A DNA stretch of 64,000 nt from Balneola sp. (lineage in GTDB: Bacteria; Bacteroidota; Rhodothermia; Balneolales; Balneolaceae): contig JAEPNB010000002.1 in the NCBI GenBank assembly GCA_017643645.1, positions 62,001 through 126,000 on the forward strand, given 5' to 3'. The notes under the pieces are model-generated. The model made no database searches and was not told where the DNA came from. It worked only from the letters and a program-made list of their open reading frames with translations. Positions 29,139 through 37,694 of the stretch are shown here, one piece after another. How positions within the stretch are numbered: the first letter of the stretch is position 1; each line of letters begins with the position of its first letter. The translations under genes were made by a program, and so were the position numbers.

Positions 29139-30944
29139 TTGGGTGCTTTAAAGCGATTAAATAGCTATCTCAGTAAATATAAGTGGGCAGTGGTGCTGGG
29201 TACCCTGTTCCTTACAGGTGCTAACTTCTTTCTGGTGTGGATTCCTGGTCTTATCCGTAAAACTATGGATGAAGTAGAAGCTCTGAAAAATGCTGATTAT
29301 GATGGAGCAGACACTCTTTTCTCGACGCTTTTTTCGACAGAAGCGGGAATAATACTTGCTGAAAATGCAGGATATCTTATTGGAGCGGTAGCTTTGTATG
29401 GAATTCTGCTATTCGCAACACGACAGACTTTGATCGTTTCTTCCAGAAAAGTTGAGTTTGATATGAGAAACGAGATTCTGGAAAAACTCATGAAGCTTCC
29501 TCAACGTTTTTATGCTAAGTATTCTTCCGGAGAAATTTATGTAAGGGCGACAGAAGATGTAAACAAAGTCCGTGAATACTATGGACCGGTTATCATGTAT
29601 AGTATTAACACGATTACAAGAGCCGGCTTTGTGATAACCATGATGTATGTAGTCAGTAAAGATCTCATGATTTGGGCCTTAATTCCTCTTCCGTTCATTT
29701 CTGTATTTGCTTACTGGATAACAGGTTACATACACAAGCATTCAATTATAATTCAGGAACAATACTCTGAACTAGCCGGACAAGCCAAAGAAACTTTTTC
29801 CAGTATCCGCTTAATAAAAGCGTACAACAGACTTGATAACGAACAAGAGAAGTTCGAAAAGATGAGCGAACAGTATCGAAAGAAAAAGCTTCGTTTAGAT
29901 ATGATCGAATCTCTGTTTCATCCTGCATTGAATTTTCTGATTGGGATCTCTCTGTTAATTGTGATCTGGAAAGGTGGGGAGATGATTATTCAGGGTTCGC
30001 TAACTGTTGGTAACATTGCTGAGTTTCTGATCTACGTAGCGTACTTAACCTGGCCGGTTGCAGCTTTAGGATATACTACAAACAGATTCCAAAAATCTCT
30101 TGCTTCATGGAACAGAATTGAAGAAGTCTTGGATCAACCCATCGAAATTGAAAGCTTAAAGAATGTTCAGGATCAGGAAAGCAAAAAACCTTCTTTTGGT
30201 TCAATCGAGTTTAAAAATGTAAGCTTCAAATATCCTGATACCACCGAAAATGTGATCAAAAATGTAAGCTTCAAGATCGAGAAAGGACAAAACATAGCCA
30301 TTGTTGGTAGAACCGGGTCAGGAAAAACAAGTCTTGTACAACTCATTCCGCGTTTGTTCGATCCTAATGAAGGAGAAGTGCTGATAGACGGACAGAATAT
30401 CAAATCTCTGGATCTGGAACAGCTCAGATCAGCTATTGGCTTTGTTCCTCAGGATACATTCCTCTTCTCTGATACCATCGGTGATAACATTTCATTCGGT
30501 ATTGAGGGGGCTACTACTGAGATGATTGAAGAGGCTGCAGAAAAAGCTCAGGTAAAAGAGAATATTTTGGATTTTGAGAAAAAATTTGAGACTATGTTGG
30601 GAGAAAGGGGAATAACTCTTTCGGGTGGACAAAAACAACGTACGGCTATTGCTAGGGCATTAATTAAAGACCCGAATATTCTGATTTTTGATGATTCACT
30701 AAGCGCAGTGGACACAAAAACAGAAGAAGCCATACTAAAACATTTGAGACAAGAATTAAGTGGCAGGACAACAATAATGATAAGTCACCGTATTTCAACT
30801 ATAAAAGATGCGGATGTGATTTATTATTTAAAAGATGGTGAAATTGTAGAATCTGGGAACCACCAAGAACTTTTAGCACTTGAAGGACATTATACTAACA
30901 TGTATAACAAGCAAATACTTGAACAAGAACTGGCTGAAATATAA
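29139..30944 (+). CDS. ABC exporter half-transporter, degenerate-site subunit
   Basis: The 601-aa protein has an N-terminal six-helix exporter membrane domain (about 15-325) and an ABC domain: Walker A G390-RTGSGKT, signature LSGGQ at 494-498, Walker B ILIFDD at 514-519 and H-loop MISHR. At the catalytic glutamate position it has Asp519 instead of Glu. The partner at 32240 has the canonical Glu but a changed signature motif, so the two probably form a heterodimer with one weakened ATP site, as in TM287/288 and BmrCD. The substrate is unknown; such pairs export lipids, peptides or drugs. The start is TTG 29139, the only usable one near the first helix, with no clear Shine-Dalgarno. An RNase Z gene separates the two subunit genes. 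Confidence 0.88.
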   Translation: MGALKRLNSYLSKYKWAVVLGTLFLTGANFFLVWIPGLIRKTMDEVEALKNADYDGADTLFSTLFSTEAGIILAENAGYLIGAVALYGILLFATRQTLIVSSRKVEFDMRNEILEKLMKLPQRFYAKYSSGEIYVRATEDVNKVREYYGPVIMYSINTITRAGFVITMMYVVSKDLMIWALIPLPFISVFAYWITGYIHKHSIIIQEQYSELAGQAKETFSSIRLIKAYNRLDNEQEKFEKMSEQYRKKKLRLDMIESLFHPALNFLIGISLLIVIWKGGEMIIQGSLTVGNIAEFLIYVAYLTWPVAALGYTTNRFQKSLASWNRIEEVLDQPIEIESLKNVQDQESKKPSFGSIEFKNVSFKYPDTTENVIKNVSFKIEKGQNIAIVGRTGSGKTSLVQLIPRLFDPNEGEVLIDGQNIKSLDLEQLRSAIGFVPQDTFLFSDTIGDNISFGIEGATTEMIEEAAEKAQVKENILDFEKKFETMLGERGITLSGGQKQRTAIARALIKDPNILIFDDSLSAVDTKTEEAILKHLRQELSGRTTIMISHRISTIKDADVIYYLKDGEIVESGNHQELLALEGHYTNMYNKQILEQELAEI

Positions 30945-31010
30945 AACTGGACATATGAGGATAGCCTGAACGCAATTCCTCATTTAAAATAACATTACGG
31001 GAGACACACA

Positions 31011-32228
31011 ATGATAGTAGTTCCACTAGGCGTAGCCTCAGCAACCCCAACAGCAGTACGACATTTACCCGCAGTAGCACTTTGGCGCGAAGGAAGCGTT
31101 TTCCTTTTTGACTGTGGCGAGAATGCACAAATGAGAATGCTTCAGGCCGGAATAAAACGCTCTAAAATAGAATGTATTTTTATTTCTCACTTTGACGTGG
31201 ATCATTATTCAGGATTAATAGGATTGTTATCTACACTGCAACTTCAACGTCGCGATAAGCCATTGAGAATTGTTGCCCCGGCAGGAATTCAGGAATATGT
31301 GGAATGGAATCTTAAGTTTTCGGGAGTTGAACTCGGCTTTGAGATCATCTTTATAGAAGTGGAAGAAGGAACGGATGAAGCTCGGGTTATTGATGCAGAA
31401 GATTATTATGTAGAAGCGAGAGCACTCAAACACAGAAGATATTGCCTTGGCTACCGATTTCAGGAAAAGGATAAACCCGGTAAAGTAAATGCTGAGAAAG
31501 CTACTGAAATGGGGATTACGGAAGATCAGCAGTTCAAAGATTTGAAAGATGGACAAGATGTGACCTTAAGCGACGGAATAGTCGTAGAATCATCTGATAT
31601 CGTCGGACATCCGCGACCCGGAGACAGTTTTGCTTATGTGACTGACACAGAATACTGCCCGAATGCGGTCAAGTTGGGAATGAATACCAACATCCTTTAT
31701 CACGAAGCAACATTTAGCGATTCATTATCCGACAAAGCCTCAGAAACAGGACATTCTTCAGCGAAAGACGCTGCAAGAGTTGCTACTGAAGCTCAGACAA
31801 AACTGTTGGTTATCGGACATTTCTCTGCCCGATACACAAACGCACATCTGCTTTTAAAAGAAGCCAGAGAAGGTTTTTATCCGGCATGGTTAGCTAATGA
31901 GTTACGACCGATTTTTACAGATCCTACCCATGAGCGTGGAATTGTTAAAGCAAAAGTTGAGTTAAAGGATTTGACGAAAGATTCCGGAAGCAGTGGAAGT
32001 TACAGCAAAGGAAGCAGCGATCGCAGAGGTGGCGGCAGAAAGAACTTCCGTCCAAGACGGAAAAGTGGCGGAAGCAGCTACAAAAGCAATAGCAGAGATC
32101 GAAACAGTGGATATAAAAGCAGAAGGTCTTCAGATAGTGAAAGACCCAAAAGCAACGATGAAAACCGCTGGAACAAAGATTCAAGTAATCGCTCCAGATC
32201 TTCATACAGAGATCAGGACAGATTTTAA
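31011..32228 (+). CDS. rnz: Ribonuclease Z-like metallo-beta-lactamase fold protein with basic tail
   Basis: The 405-aa protein begins behind GGGAG. Residues 1-315 match RNase Z, the tRNA 3'-end endonuclease: ATPTAVRHLPA, FLFDCGENAQMRM, the metal motif at 60-65, ALKHRRYCLGYRF, FAYVTDT, HEATF and GHFSARY. The usual HxHxDH motif reads H60-F-D62-V-D64-H65, so the second His is Asp. Residues about 320-405 form a Ser/Arg/Lys/Gly-rich low-complexity tail (DRRGGGRKNFRPRRKS) not found in standard RNase Z; it probably binds RNA and is disordered. The gene is placed between two ABC exporter subunits and 11 bases before the second. Activity on tRNA precursors is expected from the family, but the metal-ligand change leaves some doubt. 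Confidence 0.82.
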   Translation: MIVVPLGVASATPTAVRHLPAVALWREGSVFLFDCGENAQMRMLQAGIKRSKIECIFISHFDVDHYSGLIGLLSTLQLQRRDKPLRIVAPAGIQEYVEWNLKFSGVELGFEIIFIEVEEGTDEARVIDAEDYYVEARALKHRRYCLGYRFQEKDKPGKVNAEKATEMGITEDQQFKDLKDGQDVTLSDGIVVESSDIVGHPRPGDSFAYVTDTEYCPNAVKLGMNTNILYHEATFSDSLSDKASETGHSSAKDAARVATEAQTKLLVIGHFSARYTNAHLLLKEAREGFYPAWLANELRPIFTDPTHERGIVKAKVELKDLTKDSGSSGSYSKGSSDRRGGGRKNFRPRRKSGGSSYKSNSRDRNSGYKSRRSSDSERPKSNDENRWNKDSSNRSRSSYRDQDRF

Positions 32229-32239
32229 ACTGAAGAGCA

Positions 32240-34015
32240 TTGGGTAAGAAAGAAACCAAAAAAGCCGTCGATAGAAAACTAATTCGGCGGCTTTATTTTT
32301 ATATACGTCCATACAGATGGTTTGTAGTACTTGCCATAGTTTTAACACTGACAGCGGCATTTCTGGGAACTGTACGCCCAAAACTTACTCAGATCGCCGT
32401 TGATGATTACATTGCATTCAAAGATCTGGATGGACTACTCAAGATCATTGGGCTATTATTTCTTGCTCAGATAGGTGAGTTCATACTTCAGGTTATCAAT
32501 ACTTATATCACGCGCTGGTTTGGCCAGGGATCCCTCTTTTCATTGCGAAATGCAGTGTTTAAGAAAATTAAGAATTTAAATATTCAGTTCTTTGATAAGA
32601 ATCCGATCGGTAAACTTATCACACGGACTACCAGTGATATTGAAGCACTGAGTGAGCTTCTTTCGGACGGAGTAGTAGCTATCATCGGAGATTGTTTCCG
32701 GATCATTTTCATACTCTACTTTATGTTCAGTATGAGCTGGGAACTAACTCTGGTTACCATAGCGATACTTCCGGCTCTGTTCTATGCTACATTCTGGTTC
32801 AAAGGTAAAGTGCGTATTTCTTTTCTGGAAGTAAGAGATCAGATCGCTCGCCTGAATTCTTTTGTACAGGAGCATATCAACGGAATGGACATCGTTCAGC
32901 TCTTCAATAGAGAGAAAAAGCAGCAGGATAAATTTAAAAATATAAATGCTGCTCACCGAAAAGCACATATTGAAACCATTTTCTATTTTTCTATTTTCTG
33001 GCCTTTAGTAGAAGTTATGGCAAGTTTCGCCATGGCGTTGGTTGTTTGGTACGGTGGTGGTCGAGCGCTGATGGGCGGAGTGACATTTGGTGTTCTTCTG
33101 GCTTTTATACAATATGCGCGACAGTTTTTTATGCCTATCCGTGGACTTTCTGAAAAATTCAATACGCTCCAATCCGCACTGGCTTCATCAGAACGAATTT
33201 TCAATGTGATGGATATTGAAACCGAAGTTCAGGAACCGGATGAACCCAAATCCAGTGCAGATCCCAAAGGGGAGATCACTTTCGAAGATGTTTGGTTTAA
33301 ATACAATGAAGACGGAGAACAAATTCTGAAAGATGTTTCTTTTACTGCCAAAGCCGGAGAAACCATCGCTATTGTTGGAGCAACCGGGGCAGGAAAGACT
33401 ACCATCATTAATTTATTACTGCGATTCTACGATATCCAGAAAGGAAGTATAAAACTGGATGGGATCGATATTCGTGAGCTGAGTTTGAACGAACTTCGAT
33501 CTAATTTTGGATTGGTATTGCAAGATAATGCTTTGTTCTCAGGTACAATTTTAGAAAACATCACTTTGGGAAATCCTGATATCAGCAGGGAAGAAGTGAT
33601 TGAAGCGGCTCATAAAGTGGAAGCCCATCGCTTTATTGAAAAACTGAAAGGAACCTACGATTACAAACTTCGTGAGCGTGGTGCGTCACTTTCTATGGGA
33701 CAAAAACAGCTGATCTGTTTCGTTCGCGCTTTGGTATATAACCCTCAGATATTAATTCTGGATGAAGCCACTTCCAGTGTGGATTCTGAAACCGAAGCCT
33801 TGGTCACCGCAGCCAGTGATAAAATGATGAAGGGGAGAACCTCCGTTGTAGTAGCTCATAGACTGTCAACCATTCAAGGAGCTGATAAAATTCTGGTGAT
33901 GCACAAAGGCGTGATCAGAGAATCCGGATCTCATCAGGATTTGATCCTCCAGGAAAACGGCTTGTACAAAAAACTCTACGAATTACAATACAAAGATCAA
34001 CTTGTAGAAGGCTAG
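32240..34015 (+). CDS. ABC exporter half-transporter, consensus-site subunit
   Basis: The 591-aa protein has an exporter membrane domain (about 15-320) and an ABC domain with Walker A G380-ATGAGKT, signature LSMGQ at 484-488 in place of LSGGQ, Walker B ILILDE with catalytic E509, and H-loop VAHR. The altered signature would face the Walker A/B of the partner at 29139, which itself lacks the catalytic Glu, so both defects fall in the same composite ATP site. That is the arrangement of heterodimeric exporters with one degenerate site. The start is TTG 32240, 11 bases after the RNase Z stop. The substrate is unknown. Confidence 0.88.
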   Translation: MGKKETKKAVDRKLIRRLYFYIRPYRWFVVLAIVLTLTAAFLGTVRPKLTQIAVDDYIAFKDLDGLLKIIGLLFLAQIGEFILQVINTYITRWFGQGSLFSLRNAVFKKIKNLNIQFFDKNPIGKLITRTTSDIEALSELLSDGVVAIIGDCFRIIFILYFMFSMSWELTLVTIAILPALFYATFWFKGKVRISFLEVRDQIARLNSFVQEHINGMDIVQLFNREKKQQDKFKNINAAHRKAHIETIFYFSIFWPLVEVMASFAMALVVWYGGGRALMGGVTFGVLLAFIQYARQFFMPIRGLSEKFNTLQSALASSERIFNVMDIETEVQEPDEPKSSADPKGEITFEDVWFKYNEDGEQILKDVSFTAKAGETIAIVGATGAGKTTIINLLLRFYDIQKGSIKLDGIDIRELSLNELRSNFGLVLQDNALFSGTILENITLGNPDISREEVIEAAHKVEAHRFIEKLKGTYDYKLRERGASLSMGQKQLICFVRALVYNPQILILDEATSSVDSETEALVTAASDKMMKGRTSVVVAHRLSTIQGADKILVMHKGVIRESGSHQDLILQENGLYKKLYELQYKDQLVEG

Positions 34016-34032
34016 AGATTTGAAAAGTGAAT

Positions 34033-34060
34033 ATTGAATATTGAACAAGGAATATTCAAT
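34033..34060. terminator. Inverted repeat between convergent genes
   Basis: The arms attgaatatt and aatattcaat form a perfect 10-bp AT-rich stem with an 8-base loop. It lies 17 bases after the ABC exporter stop and before the convergent lipoprotein gene. There is no real T-run, so terminator function is only likely from its position. Confidence 0.4.
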
Positions 34061-34136
34061 GATTATAATTGGTTTTGAGAGACATTAATATTCTTGCTTA
34101 AATCTCAAGTGACTTTATATCCACTTTAAATAGATA

Positions 34137-34763
34137 TTATCTTCGAGGCAGTCCAGAAGCAACAATTCTTGCAACAATTGGTAAAGCCTGAACTTCGTTT
34201 TCTCTACTACGATTGGAAGCTTTATAATTTCCAGTATAACTAGAAATCCACATAACCTCTGCTAATTCAGCACTTATTAACCTCGCACTTACTGATACAG
34301 TTGTTGAATAGTATCTTGCTCCTTGAACGGATATTGATGGATAATATCTTTCAGTAGATGCATTATTAATATTTACGATCAAAATAGCAGGAACATTAAG
34401 TATTAGCCCTGCTTCTGCTATTTCTTTCTCAGTCAGATTTGATCTTTGTAAATTTAGTTCATCTAAAACTTCATCTATATCAGATCTAGCTGCAACTGTA
34501 TATCCTCGATTAAGTGCAGATCTCATAAATTCGTCTTCAATTTGCCTTAAAGCACCTTGATAGCTACGGAAACGTCTTGTGTTATCAATTACTAAAATTG
34601 CTAATCTTGGATAAACAGCAGGTTTAAATAAAGGAGAAGTAGTTACATAAGGTTTTGGTGGTTCTCTTTCTGTTATATAAGGTGCACAACTTGTCAATAG
34701 AAGCGTTACAGTAAGAATCTTAAAGTAGGTCAGTATCATCTTATTTCGGTTTAATTTATCCAT
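34137..34763 (-). CDS. CsgG/LpoB-like lipoprotein
   Basis: The 208-aa product has a lipoprotein signal with lipobox LLTSC at about residues 22-26. After a proline-rich linker there is an alpha/beta domain (YPRLAILVIDNTRRF, then FMRSALNRGYTVAARSDIDE, LNVPAILIVNI) that resembles the CsgG/LpoB/GNA1162 type of periplasmic lipoprotein. These families take part in secretion channels or in regulating cell-wall synthesis; I cannot tell which. An internal ATG at residue 9 is an alternative start. It overlaps the upstream gene's end by 13 bases, so the two are an operon. The pair is flanked by unrelated genes. Confidence 0.65.
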   Translation of the reverse strand: MDKLNRNKMILTYFKILTVTLLLTSCAPYITEREPPKPYVTTSPLFKPAVYPRLAILVIDNTRRFRSYQGALRQIEDEFMRSALNRGYTVAARSDIDEVLDELNLQRSNLTEKEIAEAGLILNVPAILIVNINNASTERYYPSISVQGARYYSTTVSVSARLISAELAEVMWISSYTGNYKASNRSRENEVQALPIVARIVASGLPRR

Positions 34764-35842
34764 AAAGAAATTGTTGAACCGGCTTCTTCATTTCTACGCA
34801 ACTTTATTAGTTCTATATCTGAAATTATATTTTGGATTGCTTGAGCAATTTTTAGTTGCCCATAGCGATAATACAGATTACTGTCATGTAATTTAGCTTG
34901 ATTTGATGATACCACTTCATAATGTACATTTGAATTTGATTTTCGTAATCGGGAGATTATTTTTAACGCATCCTGATTTCTTTGTTCCGTAAAAAAAACG
35001 TTAATTTTTTGTGAAGAAATTAGACTAATCCAATATTGATCTGAGTCCCACTCTGACTCTATTTGTGTACTGTTCAACGCTTTTTCAAATGAATCCATAA
35101 AGTCATCTTCCTGGCTTCTTTTGGTTACTGCTAATTTCTGAGTTTCATTTTGAGTCAAATTAAAGTTTTTGGATTCAACACCATTATTTTGTGCTATGCT
35201 CGAAGCTGAATGATTTTGACCGATTGAATTAGAATAGGGGGAAGAATTTTTATTACTCGAGTTAGAAATCGGCTTGTCATTGTTTTCTTTTTGCTCTTTA
35301 GTTTGTTCTTCGTATCGCCTTACAATATCTTTTGTAATTAAGTTTAAAGGTTCACCATATGTTGGATGGTAATTCCATTCTAATGGTAAAAGCTCAATCG
35401 TACCATTTGGGTTTGAATAATATTTTTTTAATGGTTCACCAGTAGTTGGGCTAAAGTTGGGATGTTTCGAAAAACCAAGAATAACACAAATAACCACAAT
35501 TGAAACTAAAACTGGAACTCTTTTGGATCTTTCGATAAATATCTTTGGATAAGTAAAAGGATAATTAAATATTCCAACTACAGAAGATGAAATTATAGCA
35601 TATATTGTTATAGCAAAAGCCCTAGAATGCCAAACTTCCAAGTTTGTAGTTTCCATCACCTGACTGGAAAGTAGCTGAATTAAATTTAATGGAAGCCAAA
35701 AAATTGTTTCCAAAAAAGACACTGGAGCTATGTAAAGAATAATTGGATATGTTAAAAAAAGGAATAATCCCAAATAAGCTATAAATAGGATTATTTTTTT
35801 AAGCTTATCTAAACCCGCAGCGATCTTTTTAACTGTTTCCAT
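34751..35842 (-). CDS. Membrane protein of unknown function, partner of lipoprotein
   Basis: I prefer the start at 35842 (363 aa, METVKKIAAG); the frame stays open to 35932, which would add 30 poorly fitting residues. There are three or four membrane segments in the first about 135 residues (IILFIAYLGLFLFLTYPIIL, then AFAITIYAIISSSVVGIF and VLVSIVVICVILGF). A Ser/Asn/Gln-rich linker (about 180-245) and a C-terminal alpha/beta domain (ISSQKINVFFTEQRNQDALK) follow; the latter is faintly like LytR_C or other peptidoglycan-associated folds. I do not recognise a family. The 13-base overlap with the lipoprotein gene implies coupled translation and a shared envelope role. Confidence 0.55.
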   Translation of the reverse strand: METVKKIAAGLDKLKKIILFIAYLGLFLFLTYPIILYIAPVSFLETIFWLPLNLIQLLSSQVMETTNLEVWHSRAFAITIYAIISSSVVGIFNYPFTYPKIFIERSKRVPVLVSIVVICVILGFSKHPNFSPTTGEPLKKYYSNPNGTIELLPLEWNYHPTYGEPLNLITKDIVRRYEEQTKEQKENNDKPISNSSNKNSSPYSNSIGQNHSASSIAQNNGVESKNFNLTQNETQKLAVTKRSQEDDFMDSFEKALNSTQIESEWDSDQYWISLISSQKINVFFTEQRNQDALKIISRLRKSNSNVHYEVVSSNQAKLHDSNLYYRYGQLKIAQAIQNIISDIELIKLRRNEEAGSTISLWIN

Positions 35843-36052
35843 AAAAAAATTCCGTTTACCGCAACTAATACCATATAATAAAATTATAATAAAATGTCCA
35901 TGAAGTATCCTTTTACTTTCGACACTTAACATATTATTAGGTAAAAAGCTAATTATGATACTATTCGTGTAATATTTAAGACTATAATCAGCAGTAATAT
36001 GCTCGCTGCACGCATTATAGTACTTAAAATAAATGAGTAATTTTTAATAATA

Positions 36053-37525
36053 TTAGGTGCTAATCTCTCTCCCAATCAACTCCACCGCATTAATTGCACT
36101 TTGGACGACCAATGGAATGCCACCGCCGGGATGAGTGGAGCCGCCAACAAAGTATAAGCCTTCAATTTCGCGCGACTTGTTTCTGGGTCGCAGGAAGGCT
36201 GAGAATTTATCATTGGAAGAAGTGCCGTAAATACTGCCTTTGTTAGAGAGGTATTTTTCATAGAAATCTTTGGGATTAATTTCTTTGTGGTAGGTGATAA
36301 GCTCTGAAAGATCGCTTAAACCTCGATTTTCTAACTCACTTATCACCTTATCACCATAATCACTCTTATCCCAACTAAAGGAATCACTCAAATAAGGAGC
36401 ATTCACCAACACAAATAAATTGGAACCATCTTCAGGAGCGTGATCTTTATCAGTGTAGGAAGTATTAGCGATGTAGATGGTCGGGTCGTCGGGCATGATC
36501 TTATTATCAAAGATCTGTTTGAATTCCAGTTCATAATCAGCAGAAAAGAAAATATTGTGATGAATGAGCTGCTCGTATTGTTTGTCGATACCCAACAACA
36601 TCACAAAACCGGAACAGGAGGGTTCTAACTCTTTTTGTTTTTCTTTTCGTTTGACTGAAATACTGAAATCGTCAATCAAATTCAGAATGGTTTCCGAAGC
36701 ATCGCTATTGGCAACCACAAGATCGCATTCCATCAACTCTCCGGATTCGGTTTCCACTCCTTTAATTTTGCCTTCCAGAATATGAATACGGTCTACTTTT
36801 GCATTGTATTCAATAGTAGCACCCAAAGAAATCGCCAGATCACGCAAACATTCCGCAATTCTGTATAATCCGCCTTTGATGTAGTATCCACCTTCATTCA
36901 GCTCGATATGAGGGATCACATTCAGCGTAGCCGGAGCCTGATAGGGTGAAGAGCCGTTGTAGGTAGTAAAACGTTTAAAGAACTGTTGCAGGTATGGAGA
37001 TTCGAAATAGGAGTTTACGCGTTTGCTGACTGTTGTAAAGGCATCGATCCCTAAAAAAGAAAACAGATTCAGGTTTTTCAGATCTGAAAAATTGTATAAC
37101 GGGTTCAGAACAAATGCATTTCGGGTCTTTTTATCCAGAGACTCTGCATATTCCAAAAATTTGATGTAGGATTTCTCATCATCAGGAGCAATTCTGCGGA
37201 TCTCTCTCAACATCTGCGCACGATCGCTGTAATTATCGAACTGCATTCGATCCTGAAAGAAATACCGGCAGTTTATATCCAAAGGAACAATTTCAAGCTC
37301 TTTGGAAAGGGAAGTTCCGCATTCCAGCAGCAATCCGTCCAGAATATAAGGCATGGTAAACAGTGAAGGACCGGTATCAAATCGAAATCCATTAGCAGTG
37401 ATCTCGTTCATTTTGCCGCCCACTGTGTTGTTCTTTTCGAGAATGGTTACAGAATGACCTTGTTTGGAAAGCAAGCATCCCGCGGATAATCCTCCGATTC
37501 CTGCCCCGATTATGATTATATTCAT
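36053..37525 (-). CDS. Phytoene desaturase-like carotenoid oxidoreductase
   Basis: The 490-aa protein belongs to the CrtI/CrtN/CrtD FAD-dependent desaturases. The N-terminus has the dinucleotide motif IIIGAGIGGLSAGCLL and VGGKMNE, then FDTGPSLFTMP. The C-terminus has the family FAD signature LYFVGGSTHPGGGIPLV. It introduces double bonds into carotenoid precursors at the membrane. Whether it acts on phytoene or on a later hydroxylated intermediate (CrtD type) cannot be decided here, because no phytoene synthase, cyclase or hydroxylase gene is nearby. It is a single gene, divergent from the methyltransferase at 37695. Confidence 0.85.
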   Translation of the reverse strand: MNIIIIGAGIGGLSAGCLLSKQGHSVTILEKNNTVGGKMNEITANGFRFDTGPSLFTMPYILDGLLLECGTSLSKELEIVPLDINCRYFFQDRMQFDNYSDRAQMLREIRRIAPDDEKSYIKFLEYAESLDKKTRNAFVLNPLYNFSDLKNLNLFSFLGIDAFTTVSKRVNSYFESPYLQQFFKRFTTYNGSSPYQAPATLNVIPHIELNEGGYYIKGGLYRIAECLRDLAISLGATIEYNAKVDRIHILEGKIKGVETESGELMECDLVVANSDASETILNLIDDFSISVKRKEKQKELEPSCSGFVMLLGIDKQYEQLIHHNIFFSADYELEFKQIFDNKIMPDDPTIYIANTSYTDKDHAPEDGSNLFVLVNAPYLSDSFSWDKSDYGDKVISELENRGLSDLSELITYHKEINPKDFYEKYLSNKGSIYGTSSNDKFSAFLRPRNKSREIEGLYFVGGSTHPGGGIPLVVQSAINAVELIGREIST

Positions 37526-37560
37526 GCGATTAAAATTTTATTAGGCGTATTTCAATTTGC

Positions 37561-37670
37561 CCATACAAATGATGTTGTGGATATTTCCGCCGTACAAAAC
37601 AGTCGACTGTAGCGGCGGATAGCCATCCGCCTATACAAATAAAACGGCAATCCGCCCAAACATATATGCT
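37561..37670. repeat. REP-like degenerate repeats with a hairpin
   Basis: The gap between two divergent genes contains related blocks of the form ccgcc...(at)acaaa, at about 37561, 37588, 37625 and 37650. The hairpin ggcggat-agcc-atccgcc lies at 37614-37631 with a 7-bp perfect stem. It is GC-richer than its surroundings. It resembles dispersed palindromic elements, but only this copy is visible in the window. Confidence 0.4.
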
Positions 37671-37694
37671 GTTTATGTATTTAATAAGATAGCG

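Noticed and set aside
29109-29141. Possible in-frame fusion of the renalase-like gene and the ABC exporter, because the TAA stop at 29109 is in frame with the TTG start
   Set aside because: The stop is real and the proteins are of normal length for their families. There is no sign of readthrough or recoding.
31993-32247. 84-codon + strand frame inside the RNase Z tail, and antisense frames in the same stretch
   Set aside because: Low-complexity, purine-rich coding sequence opens all frames here. The RNase Z frame is the one that continues a conserved domain.
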